Below are positions 49,702 through 60,147 of a stretch of 64,000 bases of DNA, piece after piece. The position numbers and the translations under genes were made by a program. Source of the stretch: Diphasiastrum complanatum (lineage: Eukaryota; Streptophyta; Lycopodiopsida; Lycopodiales; Lycopodiaceae); assembly GCA_029204225.1 (NCBI GenBank), contig CM055110.1, positions 41,523,862-41,587,861 of the forward strand, given 5' to 3'. Below the pieces are notes generated by a model. That model had not been told where the DNA came from, ran no database searches, and saw only the letters and a list, made by a program, of their open reading frames with translations. Each line of letters starts with the position of its first letter. The stretch's first letter is position 1.

Positions 49702-50417
49702 ATCAATAAAGTGGGATTTTTCTCAAACTGACTCTGATTACCTTCTGGGTTTCAGTGTTCGGTAAAAGCGCCAGTTGTAAGGCCGCTTTCAAAATTTTTA
49801 ACTTGGCACATAGCTGAGGGTCGTATCCCGGGACGCCAGCGGTATGCCGTCGGGACCATTCGGTCCGTGGCACCAGCGGTATGCTGTCGGGACCATTTGG
49901 TCCATGAACTGGTTGTTTCCATATTTGTCGTGGCTTTGGTTCTGAGTGTTCCTTGCATGAACGTGAATGGGTTAAGCTCTTGGGGAACGGGCTCTAACCT
50001 GTCAGCTGAGTTGGATGGCTTGCTTGGGCGGACGTTACCTGTTTATGGCTGTCCAGTCTGGCGTGGCGCCAGGTTGGCTTCCAGCGCTCGTGACGAAGCT
50101 TTCAGTTGGTTAAGTCTGATGTAAGTCAGACCGCTTGCTTGGAATGGATCTTACGCGTTTGTAACAAAGCTTTGAGTTGGTTAAGTTTGATGTATGTCGG
50201 GCGGCTTGCTTGGAGGGAAGTCACCCACATTGGGACCCCCGATCTGGCATGGCGCTAGGTTGGATCTCAATGTTGGTTTTCAGAACTTCAAGTTGGTTAA
50301 GTCTGATCGTTGTTGGTGAGTTGGCTGCTTCTATGTCAAGTGGGTTTGGATGGCAAGAGTTGAAGGCTGGGAAGCTAAGTCGTGGTTCTCGGCTCCCTTT
50401 GGGATGCCTGCGCTACA
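49702..50417 (+). mobile_element. LTR family A, copy 5 (partial, plus orientation)
   Basis: Starts at the atcaataaagtgggatt position of LTR A and runs to its end CGCTACA at 50417. It is the reverse complement of parts of 10611-11330. The upstream half of the LTR is missing; the junction is with copia RNase H. Confidence 0.85.
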
Positions 50418-50549
50418 GATCTCAACCAGATCAAGGGTCTGAAGGCCAAGACCAAGGGCAGACGGATCGGCTGCTGAGACGCAAGACCAGGACCAAGGCG
50501 CAACCACCAGCCAAAGCCAAACAACATCATCCAGAGGTTCGTATACCCG
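50418..50549 (+). other. Short sequence between two LTR A pieces
   Basis: 132 bp, A/C-rich (ccaagaccaagggcagacgg), of unknown origin. It is not a tRNA primer site, as would be expected after a 5' LTR. Confidence 0.4.
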
Positions 50550-50821
50550 GCTTCCAGCGCTCGTGACGAAGCTTTCAGTTGGTTAAGTCTGATGTAAGTT
50601 CGACCGCTTACTTGGAATGGATGTTACTCGTTTGTAACGAAGCTTCGAGTTGGTTAAGTTTGATGTATGTCGGGCGGCTTGCTTGGAGGGAAGTCACCCA
50701 CGTCGAGACCCCCGATCTGGCATGGCGCCAGGTTGGATCTCAATGTTGGTTTTCGGAACTTCAAGTTGGTTAAGTCTGATCGTTGTTGGCGAGTTGGCTG
50801 CTTGTATGTCAAGTGGGTTTG
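50550..50821 (+). mobile_element. LTR family A, copy 6 (left piece, interrupted by element B)
   Basis: Repeats the sequence of about 50081-50352. It stops at gtgggtttg (50821) exactly where element B is inserted. The missing continuation (gtttggatggc...cgctaca) is found in reverse complement at 56658-56732. Confidence 0.9.
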
Positions 50822-51741
50822 TGTTGCGCCGGCGCCTCAAAGGGCGCTGGGACTTGAGCGGTTTCCCCAACACGCGCTTAAGTCTAACATTCATCCATCA
50901 TGCACTTACATAAAAGCCATCTCAGAAACGTAACAAGCTTAACCATTCAGACTTAAGAAAACTGGAATCCGAACCAACCCGAAAGCCAACTCAGAATCCG
51001 TCCCCAAAAGGTAACCAAAGGCAAAGACAAGCCACACATGAAATCCAAGGCATAGTGGTCGCCAAACTGACCAATTGGCATAGCGGCAAGCCCCATGTCG
51101 ATGACAGGGACCCTTAGGCGCCAGCGACGCAAAAAGGTTGTAGTAAGGGTCCTTCCACTTGGACCAGTCCCGGAGGCGAAGCCGAAATGGTAATCATCCC
51201 CAAGGATCAACTTTATTAGATTTGGAAGAGGTTACATTCATACATAGACTGACCGGTCTCGGGGCCACCAACACGTGCTGGGCATTGTGCCTGGCTCGTG
51301 CTGGTAGAGGGAGCTGAGACCTGGCGACTGGATTCCTGGCGCTGGTTGAGCTGCCCAAGTTTCTGTCTGCCGGACTCCCCCTATAGTTCTGCTGTGATTC
51401 GGCGCACCCCCTCTGGTTTGAAACATAGTGCTTTCTGGTAAAGCACGCTTTTTAGGACTTAGTTTTTATTTTGCTGATTAAGCCTGGCAAGCCTGGCAGA
51501 ATCAGTCTGGCTCCCGGACATGGGTCCCGGGAGCCGTCCCGGCGGCCAAATCAACCTGCTTTCCTGACTAGGCCATGACTCGAGCTCCAGAGCTAGCTCA
51601 TGACTTTGTGACTACTTGACTGGCTCACCACAGGTCGGAGGCTCAGTCCTTGACATTGTAACTTGCTCTGGGACTTTAGGGAGTGTCACCCCTTTGAGTC
51701 TTACAGGGCACGCTGGGTGCACCCAAGTCAGCTTTACAACA
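50822..51741 (-). mobile_element. LTR of gypsy element B (3' LTR, minus orientation)
   Basis: 920 bp, TGTTGTAAAGCTGAC...GCGCAACA in sense. It is followed on its right by a polypurine tract (sense aaggggagga). It is an inverted, almost identical copy of 56733-57651. It shares its start, a GTGCTTTACCAG motif and an ATAGGGGGAGT motif with LTR A, so A and B are sister families. Confidence 0.93.
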
Positions 51742-52847
51742 TCCTCCCCTTGTTTGAGAAAGCTGATGTCCTCATCAGGGCCAAACTAGAACCTAAGACT
51801 CATGGCACGAGCTTAATTCACCGGCCAGACTTTAGTCACATATACAAGGGCACGGGCTTGATTCACCGGCCAAAGAAAACCAACTGTAAAGCAGAGTAAT
51901 GATATTGTGTTTTACACCCAGCACAGGAAAAGTGTGGATCTAGTTCACTTACGTAAAACCTGTGTGAAGCTGCTGCACTTAGACATCAAACTGAAGCTCA
52001 CTCCTCAATGAGAAATGCGGCTTACTTTATTAGCATGAAAGAAAAAGGTACTCACGGCTCCCTTAAGCCTCAGATATGTCGTTGTCGTCGCACATCTGGA
52101 TGAGTCCCCTAGGACTCTAGATATTTCGTTTGGTCGTCCAGGTTGAGCTCCTTGAGCTCTGCATCGGCACTTAGATTCACCTTTGACGTAGAAACTGCAG
52201 GCAATGTTGGCTCCATTTGACCTCGCGTCAGCTGGTTTGTCACTGTTGGATGTCTTTCATTAAAAAGGTGAGTTTTCGCTTGGTCACACAAGGTGAGCTC
52301 CTTGAGCTCTGCATCGGCACTTGAATTCACCTTTGATGTAGAGACTATAGGCAATTTTGGCTCCATTTGTTCCCGTGTCAGCTGGTCTGTCACTGTTGGT
52401 TGTCCTTCGTTAAATAGGTGAATGAGATTGGGAGGAATGGTTGGCTCAGGTTCATTTGTGTCGTTCTTTTCTAGTTGGTCCCCTGGCACAGCTCTGACGA
52501 CACAAGGTCTCCTGCCATTATATAATAACACAAGGTTAACCCCTTTTGCCAAGAAGGCCACCACATGTTCGTTAAACCAGCTTAATCCCAAAATAGCGTC
52601 GAAGGCATCCATCTTCAAGATTGTGAACGTTAGTCGATTCTTCCAGGCTCCCAGAGAGATTGGTAAGTTGGTTGCCAATCTACAAGTGGTCATTGTACCT
52701 TTCGCGGTCTCCACACAAATAGGAGTCACATTTTCTTCACATTGGATGTCCAATTCTCCTGTCAGTTTTTCTGACAAGTAGTTATGTGACGCCCCCAGGT
52801 CTACCATGAAGTAAATGATCCTGCCTTGAATACAGCCTTTCAGTTAC
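51742..52847 (-). pseudogene. Element B internal region with retropepsin-like ORF
   Basis: The minus-strand frame 52807-52109 (232 residues) is a gypsy-type aspartic protease. It opens after GRIIYF with VDLGASHNYLSEKL, and a later AILGLSWFNE matches the ILG-W-L motif. The active site reads D-L-G-A instead of D-S/T-G-A, so activity is doubtful. The C-terminal part contains a 50-residue tandem duplication (52420-52121). Upstream, a stop is reached at about 52847, where an inversion breakpoint is inferred. No RT or integrase belongs to B here; B looks non-autonomous. Confidence 0.75.
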
Positions 52848-54194
52848 AATAACTTGGATGTGTTGCAAATCAAGGAAAAGGAGATTGCCACCCAACCCGA
52901 CGATGAGTTAGCAGATGATGCCTTATTTTACGTGGACACAGTACCAGAATGGGCTGCCGACATTGTTGAATATCTAATGTGTGGCCAACTAGACAAATCA
53001 CTACCAAAGGCGGAACAACGAAAATTGATCTTGAAGTCTAGACCTTATCAGCTGACTGCCGGCCAGTTGTATCGAAGAGGTCAAGATGGAATTCTTCAGC
53101 GGTGTATTCTTCCTCATGAGACCACCCAGATCATTTCACTTTCACATGAAGGCATGGGTGGGGGCCATTTTGCATTTGACATTACAATTCGCAAGATCCT
53201 GCAATCAGGATGTTGGTGGCCAACGATTCATAAAGATACAGAGGAATACTTGAAAATGTGTGATGTGTGCCAAAGGGCAAGGAGACCAACGAGATTGAAC
53301 TATGATCTACTGCACCCAGTTTTAGCCCAAGCACCGTTTGAAAAATGGGAATTGGATTATATTGGTCCAATTCACCCTAGGTGTTCCCATGCTCGATACA
53401 TAATCGTAGCCACAGACTACCTCACCAAATGGGTCGAAGCCAAGGCAGTAAGAGTAGCTGATGCTAGGACCACTGCCAAGTTCCTTTATGAAAATATCAT
53501 TGTGCGCTTCGGATGTCCAGTGGAACTAGTCAGTGATCGTGGAAGTCATTTCATCAACGAGACTATCAAGGTTCTATTGGAGGAATTCTTCGTGATCCAC
53601 AAAACCAGTACGCCTTATTATCCTCGTGGTAATGGGCAAGCAGAATCATCCATTAAGATCCTGTGTAGCGTGCTCACGAAAACAGTTGAAGCTAGCAGAT
53701 CAGATTGGGAACACAAGTTGCATGTTGCCCTGTGGGCATTCAGGACAACATATAAAGAAAGCACTGATCAAACACCCTTCCAGTTGGTATGTGGTCAGGA
53801 TCCTGTGATGCCAGTAGATTTTTTAGTTCCTTCATTAAGGATTGCCACCGCACAACGTCTTAATGAGTCCAAATCTCTACAGCTACGCCACGAAGCTCTG
53901 CATAAACTCTGTGAAACACGCTTACTAGTTGCACATGCACTGGTAGCTGAAAAGAAAAGATGCAAAGCTTGGCATGATCGCAGATTACAAAAGAAGGATC
54001 TTAGTTTAGGAGATCTGGTCCTGATGTATAAAACCAAGGCGATCAAGGGAAAGTTAAAATTCATTGGCGAAGGTTCTTATAGGATCAAGGAGATTCTTAA
54101 TCATGGAGCCGTGAACTTAGAAAAGCTAGATGGGACGCCATTCAACACACCCATCAACGGTAGTCGGTTGCACAAGTATTGGCCACCACAGTGA
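52848..54194 (+). pseudogene. Gypsy integrase (element C), severed from its polyprotein
   Basis: An open frame of 446 residues. It opens with the RNase H-integrase linker (LQIKEKEIATQPDDE...YVDTVPEWAADIVEYL). Next come the HHCC zinc finger (H-E-G-M-G-G-G-H ... CDVCQRA), the catalytic core (ELDYIGPIH, TDYLTKWVEAKAV, SDRGSHF, and the Glu in YPRGNGQAE) and a C-terminal domain (GDLVLMY...GEGSYRI). Integrase inserts retrotransposon cDNA. It has no start codon of its own in a sensible place, and nothing of RT lies upstream on this strand. The matching gag-RT-RNase H is on the opposite strand at 58.7-63.6 kb, split off by an inversion. The frame is undamaged, so the split is recent relative to decay. 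Confidence 0.9.
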
Positions 54195-55316
54195 GACAGA
54201 TCCAGATTGGGGGTGGCACGTTACAAAAAGATAATCTGCTCAGCCATCACCACTAGATCTAAGGTAGCCAAATCAAACTAGATCCATCAAGATTCGGCCA
54301 GATCTAGCAATATCAGAAAAATCCATCAGAATCCAAGGAGGATCGAGATCCAGATAGGATAAAAAAGGAAGCAGATCATCAGATTGACTGATGGATCTAC
54401 TACCAAGAATCCATCAAAACTTTCAGAGAACTACCAACAGTCAGATCAAGCCTGGATGAAGCTGATTACCAGTTTACAAAAGTTAAAAATCAGAAAATCT
54501 CGAGATCTTGTCAAAAAACACTCTGAAAGAGCACTTTTTTCATGATTTTTTGAGATCCCCTGGGAGATAGCTCTTGAAAATTGAACAGTCACCAGAACTG
54601 ACTAAATGCATCCATGAAAATCTCTGCGAGAGTTCCTGATGGAGGAATCATCGTTTTTTAATGTATGCGAGAGTTCTCAGAAGCTGAATTTTCAGAACCC
54701 TCGCAGAGCATCAAGATCATCTTACCAGCCCTCGCAAGGTGTCTAAATGAAATCAGAGCAGTGAAATTAGCCTGCCTATATGGTCTGATCTTGAAAATCC
54801 AATCACAAGAACAAGTTTGTGTGAGAAATCACTTCCTACGAGAGTTGAACCCTTGCAGACAGCCTGAGCCCTCGCAGAACCTTTGCATAGCATTTAAATC
54901 ACCTTCTGAACTCTTGCAGACTTCTCTGAGGTCTTAGAATTTTGTGACGAAGGTGTCTGCCAAAATTTGGGTGGAACTGAACAAGGGAAAGTGGATTTCA
55001 CCTAATACGCACTCTAAATTCCGTTATATAAGGGCTGAATTTGAGTCATTTTTCACCTTTGCTAGTGAAGCTCTGTCAAAATTTACTCTGAAATTACCAA
55101 GTTCTCTGTTTGCAACCAAACTTCCTACCAGCTGTCATTTGATATTACTGAACACCGATTTGCACTCTGAACTACACATCTTATCATCCAACACTCGTTT
55201 TTCCCTCTGTTCCTCCCATCCTCTCGTTCGGACAAACCGTCCTCACCCCTGTTTCCACAGTTATTTCAAAAACCCCACCCGCTTCGCCAACAAAGGTTGC
55301 CGAGAGCAACCAACCA
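54195..55316 (+). mobile_element. Element C sequence after integrase, with TATA box and CTCGCAGA-type motifs
   Basis: Follows the integrase stop with a purine tract (gattgggggtggca). It contains many variants of ccctcgcaga, gcgagagtt and cccttgcag between 54540 and 54930. Similar motifs occur in the minus-strand leader at 63650-64000, supporting that both belong to one element. A TATA box (ttatataagg, about 55022) lies about 295 bp before the next ORF. Whether an LTR begins at 54219 (TGGCACG) is unresolved. Confidence 0.5.
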
Positions 55317-56192
55317 TTGCCTGATGATACATTTGTCCAAACAATGTTTGTACCATTGCCATATCGGACCGATCCTACCGCCCTAGATGGCATCAGGTCC
55401 AATGAGAACCTGATAGAAGATAATAATGACGGGATTCCACCAGTCGTCGGGGCCGATACAACACAAGCCCCTGCCAGTGCCAGTGTACCGACTGCTCCCA
55501 CGGACCTAACGACGACGTACCAAACTCTGGGAAAATACATCCTGGATGCGATAGCGGCCAAAGCTATTCTGAAAAGCAGGGTACTACACTTGGCGACAAA
55601 TAATACACAACTGCGAGCAGACCTCACCAAGCTGCAACAAGAGCTGATTTTGGCTCAGCAACACGAACAAGCAGGGCACCAGGAGATTGCTAAGCTACAG
55701 CAGAAGGAGGAGGGCCTCAACAAATATATCCAAAGCCTCTCCAACGCGTTGACTGAGGCCTCTACGAAGGTGCCGGAGCTTCAAGCTGAAGCATCCCAAT
55801 GGCTTGCCCCCATCCAAGCGCAACTTACACTTATGGAAGCAAAAAATACGCGCTTGGGGACGGAGGTCAAAGAAAGCCCTACAAGACAAAAAGCTCTTCT
55901 GGTTAGCTCAACTTGCACCGGACTCAAGGCTACTTTCTCAATCAGAGATGAATCTTCTACGGCATCAGGTGCAGGTTTATAGCCAAATCTTAAACAACTA
56001 CCAGATAGAGTTCAACAAGTATCGGGCAAGCGCAACACATGAGTTCGCCCAGGCCAAGCAAGCCCTCAAAGCGTGCCAAAAATTCATGGACGCGAAGGCC
56101 CAGCCCACCCCCTGTGGTAATTCCACCGCCACCTAATTTTGACGCTGCGCAAGCTAGTACCAGCCAAGATCAAATCCAGCAGGCAGCAAGGG
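55317..56192 (+). CDS. Coiled-coil ORF downstream of integrase (extra retroelement ORF, frameshifted)
   Basis: The frame 55317-55982 starts MPDDTFVQTMFVPLP (the ATG is at 55320 or just before). It has a Pro/Ala/Thr-rich linker, then a long Leu/Gln/Glu-rich heptad region (residues about 85-190, e.g. LRADLTKLQQELILAQQ and KVPELQAEA). Near 55870 the coding pattern moves to another frame (55984-56136 and around it, with LFWLAQLAPDSRLLSQSEMN and KYRASATHEFAQAKQALKA). A second shift near 56110 gives a Pro-rich tail running into LTR A at 56193. I do not recognise the family. Position after integrase recalls the env-like or extra ORFs of some Athila/Tat and copia elements, but I see no transmembrane segment or signal peptide. 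A captured host fragment is possible. Confidence 0.55.
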
Positions 56193-56657
56193 GGATCTTG
56201 TTGTATAGCTACCTTTACAAAGCTTTACTTCCGGCGCCAGCTATGTCCCCGGCGCCAACAGCGCCCCTGTTGCTCCCGGTGCCACTGTGACCAGAATCCA
56301 GCCGGCACCAAGTTCCTATGGCTGAAAATCTTTGATCGGTTCTAGCAGAGTCCAGAGAGCTCAGATCGATGTGCAATCACCTCACACGATCTAGGCATGA
56401 TTAAAGGAAGCCTGGGGATCAATAAAATCTAGAGAGAGAAAATGACTTTCTAGAAAGAAAAATCCTAGAGAGAGAAAAATGTGCTTTACCAGCTTGGGTA
56501 GAGTGCTTGGTATGAGGGGGGGTGCCAAATCACACCAATACTATAGGGGAGTGCGGATTGCGACTCAGAGCGAGCTCCAACCAAGTCTCAGCCTCCCTTG
56601 CTGGAATGTTGTCATGGCTCTCGCCTTGGCATGCTAGCGCCCTGGAGACTAGGGTCG
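56193..56657 (+). mobile_element. LTR family A, copy 7 (U3 part, plus orientation)
   Basis: Starts TGTTGTATAGCTACC after a purine run (gcaagggggatc) that could be a polypurine tract. It continues through the GGCGCC region (weakened to ggtgcc in places) and ends at gactagggtcgg, where LTR sequence of the opposite orientation begins. Confidence 0.8.
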
Positions 56658-56732
56658 GTGTAGCGCAGGCATCCCAAAGGGAGCCGGGAACCACGACTTA
56701 GCTTCCCAGCCTTCAACTCTTGCCATCCAAAC
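56658..56732 (-). mobile_element. LTR family A, right-hand piece of the copy interrupted by B (inverted)
   Basis: Reverse complement of the last 75 bp of LTR A (gtttggatggc...cgctaca). Together with 50550-50821 it rebuilds the target of element B. The CAAAC at 56728-56732 is the second half of the 5-bp duplication GTTTG at 50817-50821. Confidence 0.9.
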
Positions 56733-57651
56733 TGTTGTAAAGCTGACTTGGGTGCACCCAGCGTGCCCTGTAAGACTCAAAGGGGTGACACTCCCTAAAG
56801 TCCCAGAGCAAGTTACAATGTCAAGGACTGAGCCTCCGACCTGTGGTGAGCCAGTCAAGTAGTCACAAAGTCATGAGCTAGCTCTGGAGCTCGAGTCATG
56901 GCCTAGTCAGGAAAGCAGGTTGATTCGGCCGCCGGGACGGCTCCCGGGACCCATTCCGGGAGCCAGACTGATTCTGCCAGGCTTGCCAGGCTTAATCAGC
57001 AAAATAAAAACTAAGTCCTAAAAAGCGTGCTTTACCAGAAAGCACTATGTTTCAAACCAGAGGGGGTGCGCCGAATCACAGCAGAACTATAGGGGGAGTC
57101 CGGCAGACAGAAACTTGGGCAGCTCAACCAGCGCCAGGAATCCAGTCGCCAGGTCTCAGCTCCCTCTACCAGCACGAGCCAGGCACAATGCCCAGCACGT
57201 GTTGGTGTCCCCGAGACCAGTCAGTCTATGTATGAATGTAACCTCTTCCAAATCTAATAAAGTTGATCCTTGGGGATGATTACCATTTCGGTTTCGCCTC
57301 CGGGACTGGTCCAAGTGGAAGGACCCTTACTACAACCTTTTTGCGTCGCTGGCGCCTAAGGGTCCCTGTCATCGACATGGGGCTTGCCGCTATGCCAATT
57401 GGTCAGTTTGGCGACCACTATGCCTTGGATTTCATGTGTGGCTTGTCTTTGCCTTTGGTTACCTTTTGGGGACGGATTCTGAGTTGGCTTTCGGGTTGGT
57501 TCGGATTCCAGTTTTCTTAAGTCTGAATGGTTAAGCTTGTTACGTTTCTGAGTTGGCTTTTATGTAAGTGCATGATGGATGAATGTTAGACTTAAGCACG
57601 TGTTGGGGAAACCGCTCAAGTCCCAGCGCCCTTTGAGACGCCGGCGCAACA
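56733..57651 (+). mobile_element. LTR of gypsy element B (5' LTR, now plus orientation)
   Basis: 919 bp, TGTTGTAAAGCTGAC to GCGCAACA, an inverted match of 50822-51741. It is followed two bases later by a primer site, so it is the 5' LTR. AATAAA occurs near 57257. Confidence 0.93.
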
Positions 57652-57653
57652 TG

Positions 57654-57665
57654 TGGTATCAGAGC
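57654..57665 (+). promoter_or_regulatory. Primer-binding site for initiator methionine tRNA (element B)
   Basis: TGGTATCAGAGC, an exact match to the plant tRNA-iMet primer site, two bases after the LTR end. Confidence 0.95.
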
Positions 57666-58483
57666 CGACTAGCCGGTCAGCTACGCAAGTCTCACAGGGA
57701 TGGCCACGTTTTTGGGATTTGTCAGGACAACCGTTGCGCAAGGTGCTGCCCACAGTGTAAGCACGGGTGCGTCCACGGTCGGGGTGGTCGGCAGAACGGG
57801 GGACTTGATGAGTCAAAGTGCTGCCCTCGAGGTGTAAGCACGGTCAGTTCTCGCGGTTCGGGCCTGGCGCTGTCTACACGTAGGACGGATGAGGCAAAGT
57901 GCTGCCTAGGTAGGTGAAAGCACGGTCTGTACCTTGTGGGGTGCGGGGCGACATATTCGAACTGTACGGGTTAACCATTGATACAGAGATGCTGTTCGAA
58001 TTCGGGTGTAAAGCACGGGTGGTTAGCTACCGGTGCGGGATAGCTGCCGATCGTTTAGCTATAAGGGCTATCGACCAAAAAGTGGTGGGGCGTGACTGAG
58101 GCAATGTGCTGCTTAATGGTGAAAGCACGGATGGTTGGATGGATGTTTCCCCGTGGGCTATTCTGTGATAGATTTGTGTGGGCGCGGCTAGGCAAAGGTC
58201 CTACGTCCGGTCTCAGGGGGGGTTTGTGGCTTGAGAGGGATCCTCTATGTTTGCTTTGGTTGGTATGTTCCGTTTGTCGTGTGCTTGCTTGGACACAAAT
58301 GACCTGGTTCCTACTTGGCTCTCAGGTGATGTGGGCGTGCTAAGTTTGAGGAAGGGATATTTTCATTGAAGCTGATTTAATAAAGAAGAAAAGAGAGCTG
58401 TGGGGCCTGGCTGACAGAAGGGAGAGCTTCAAATATAAAAAGGATTGAGGCAATAATTTGTTGGAAGTACACCTCTGACTATA
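57666..58483 (+). mobile_element. Untranslated leader of element B
   Basis: Repeats a pattern aaagcacggt/aaagtgctgcc several times (57745-58140). Part of it (about 57955-58200) is conserved in reverse complement at about 16140-16350. No coding frame was recognised. Confidence 0.65.
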
Positions 58484-58700
58484 ATGGAGGACCATCTTGA
58501 AGAGTTACGAGCACTGACGGACGGAGAAGAGCTGACTCGAGAATACAGCTCTCGCATGCATCGAGATGGCACCAGGTCCAAGTCGAGAAAGAAAGAGCGT
58601 ATGCACTCCACAGTGGCGCCCCTCCATGAAGAGATGGGTGGCCCTTCTGAACCTACACCAAGAGATGAACCCTTGCCAGAGGCACAACAGGACCTCTTTG
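58484..58700 (+). pseudogene. Start of an ORF of element B (possible gag N-terminus), truncated
   Basis: From MEDHLEELRALTDGEELT for about 72 codons the frame is charged and hydrophilic, as at the start of some gypsy Gag proteins. No capsid domain is reached. Beyond about 58700 the frame is antisense to RNase H of element C, so the ORF is cut by the inferred inversion breakpoint. Function is unproven. Confidence 0.45.
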
Positions 58701-60015
58701 AAGTGTTGTTTTCCCTTGCAAACTACTATCCGAAAATCAAACTCCAACAACAGAAGTAGACATCTAGTGATTCGTGTTGCAAGTTTTATTAACGAAATAG
58801 AGCAAGGGTTGATGGTCCATATAAAAAGCAAAATGTGTGTCCATCAAGTAATGTCAAAATTTCTTAACTGCATAGATCATTGCCAGTGCTTCCCACTCTA
58901 TGGTTGAATAGTTCAGTTCGGTATCACTGAGCTGTCGGCTTGCAAACGGGATTGAAAAATCCTTTTGTATTCACCTGGCTGGGTTAAGACTGCTCCAACT
59001 GCATACTTTGATGCGTTCGTATGAACGTGAAACTCAATGGACCAATTGGGTGGGCGTAAGATCGGTGCTGAAACCAATGCATCCTTAAGCTTTTGGAAAG
59101 CCCTTAGGGCTTCCTCATTCCAATGTGGATCTGTTGTGAGTTTGTAGATTGGTCTGGCTAACTCCGCAAAATCAAGAATGAAGATCCTATAATAGTTAGC
59201 ATGACCCATGAAAATGTAGACCTCGCGGATCGTCCCTGGTGGTGGTAGATCAATAATGATCCTGATCTTTGATAGATCTGTGGCGATCCCGTGTCTTGAC
59301 ACTATATGGCCGAGTATCAAGCCATGTGTCACCCAGAATTGACATTTTTTTGGATTTAGGGAGACTTGGTAGTCGCGGCATTTTTGTAACACCTTCTCCA
59401 AATTGGATAAGTGTTTTGAATCTGGTCCATGCACGCACAGATCGTCCAAGAAAATTTCCAGAAATTTTTGCAAATAATCTTTGAATGCCACCTGTATGAC
59501 TCACTGGAAAGTGCCTGGGGCATTGCAAAGTCCGAAAGGCATCACTTTATAGGCATAGGTTCCCCATTCCGTGGCAAATGTTGTCTTGTGCTGGTCCTAG
59601 GGGGCTATTTTCACTTGGTTATAGCCACTGAAGCCGTCCAGAAAATTGTAGGCTTCACGCCAGCTACCCTATCGAGGATGCTTTTCATAAATGGTAAAGA
59701 AAAATGGTCCTTTTTGGTAACTGCATTTAGCGCCTTCAGATTTACACAGATCCACATTTTGCCATTCTTCTTGGGTACTATAACTATCGGCGATACCCAT
59801 TCTGTGTGCTCGATCTCGTAAATGAAATATGCGTCCATCAGCTTTTGCAACTCATGCTTGATCAGTTTTGTATAATTCGGGTTGCAGCGGTAGTAACGGC
59901 TCACCTTGGGGACTGCTTCGTCCACCAAGGGTATGGTACGTTGGACTACTGTTGGCGGAATGCCCTTTAGATCACTATAGCTCCAGACAAAACAGTCTTT
60001 ATATTCCACCAACAA
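58700..60015 (-). pseudogene. Element C reverse transcriptase and RNase H
   Basis: Minus strand, right to left: RT N-terminal half (60015-59611, with SPIVIVPKKNGKMWICVNLKALN); a break of the frame near 59600; then the second half (59491-58913, with FLDDLCVHG as the YxDD-type site, SLNPKKCQFWVTHG and FMGHANYYRIF); then RNase H (HTNASKYAVGAVLTQPGEY, EWEALAMIYAVKKFRHYL). Its tail LLLLEFDFRIVVCKGKQHF appears in a shifted frame at about 58750-58700. The next expected residues (V-A-D-x-L-S-R) and integrase are absent here; integrase lies on the other strand from 52848. RT copies RNA to cDNA; RNase H removes the RNA. Confidence 0.9.
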
Positions 60016-60147
60016 GGATCGTAGTCTCTTGAACTACGTGGGTGTTAACTGCTCTCCCACATGCACTATCTTTTCTTCTTCTCCTGGCTCCACAAAATTC
60101 ATCGGCTGTGTTCGTGCAGGTCCCTCAAAGACTTGTTCCACTGGTGC

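Noticed and set aside
54219-55316. A second LTR directly after integrase
   Set aside because: A purine tract and TG start are present and there is a TATA box, but no matching end or second copy is visible in the window, so I left it unresolved rather than calling an LTR.
58700-58759. C-terminal end of the plus-strand ORF that begins at 58484
   Set aside because: It is antisense to RNase H (minus-strand LLLLEFDFRIV), so the B-derived ORF ends at about 58700.
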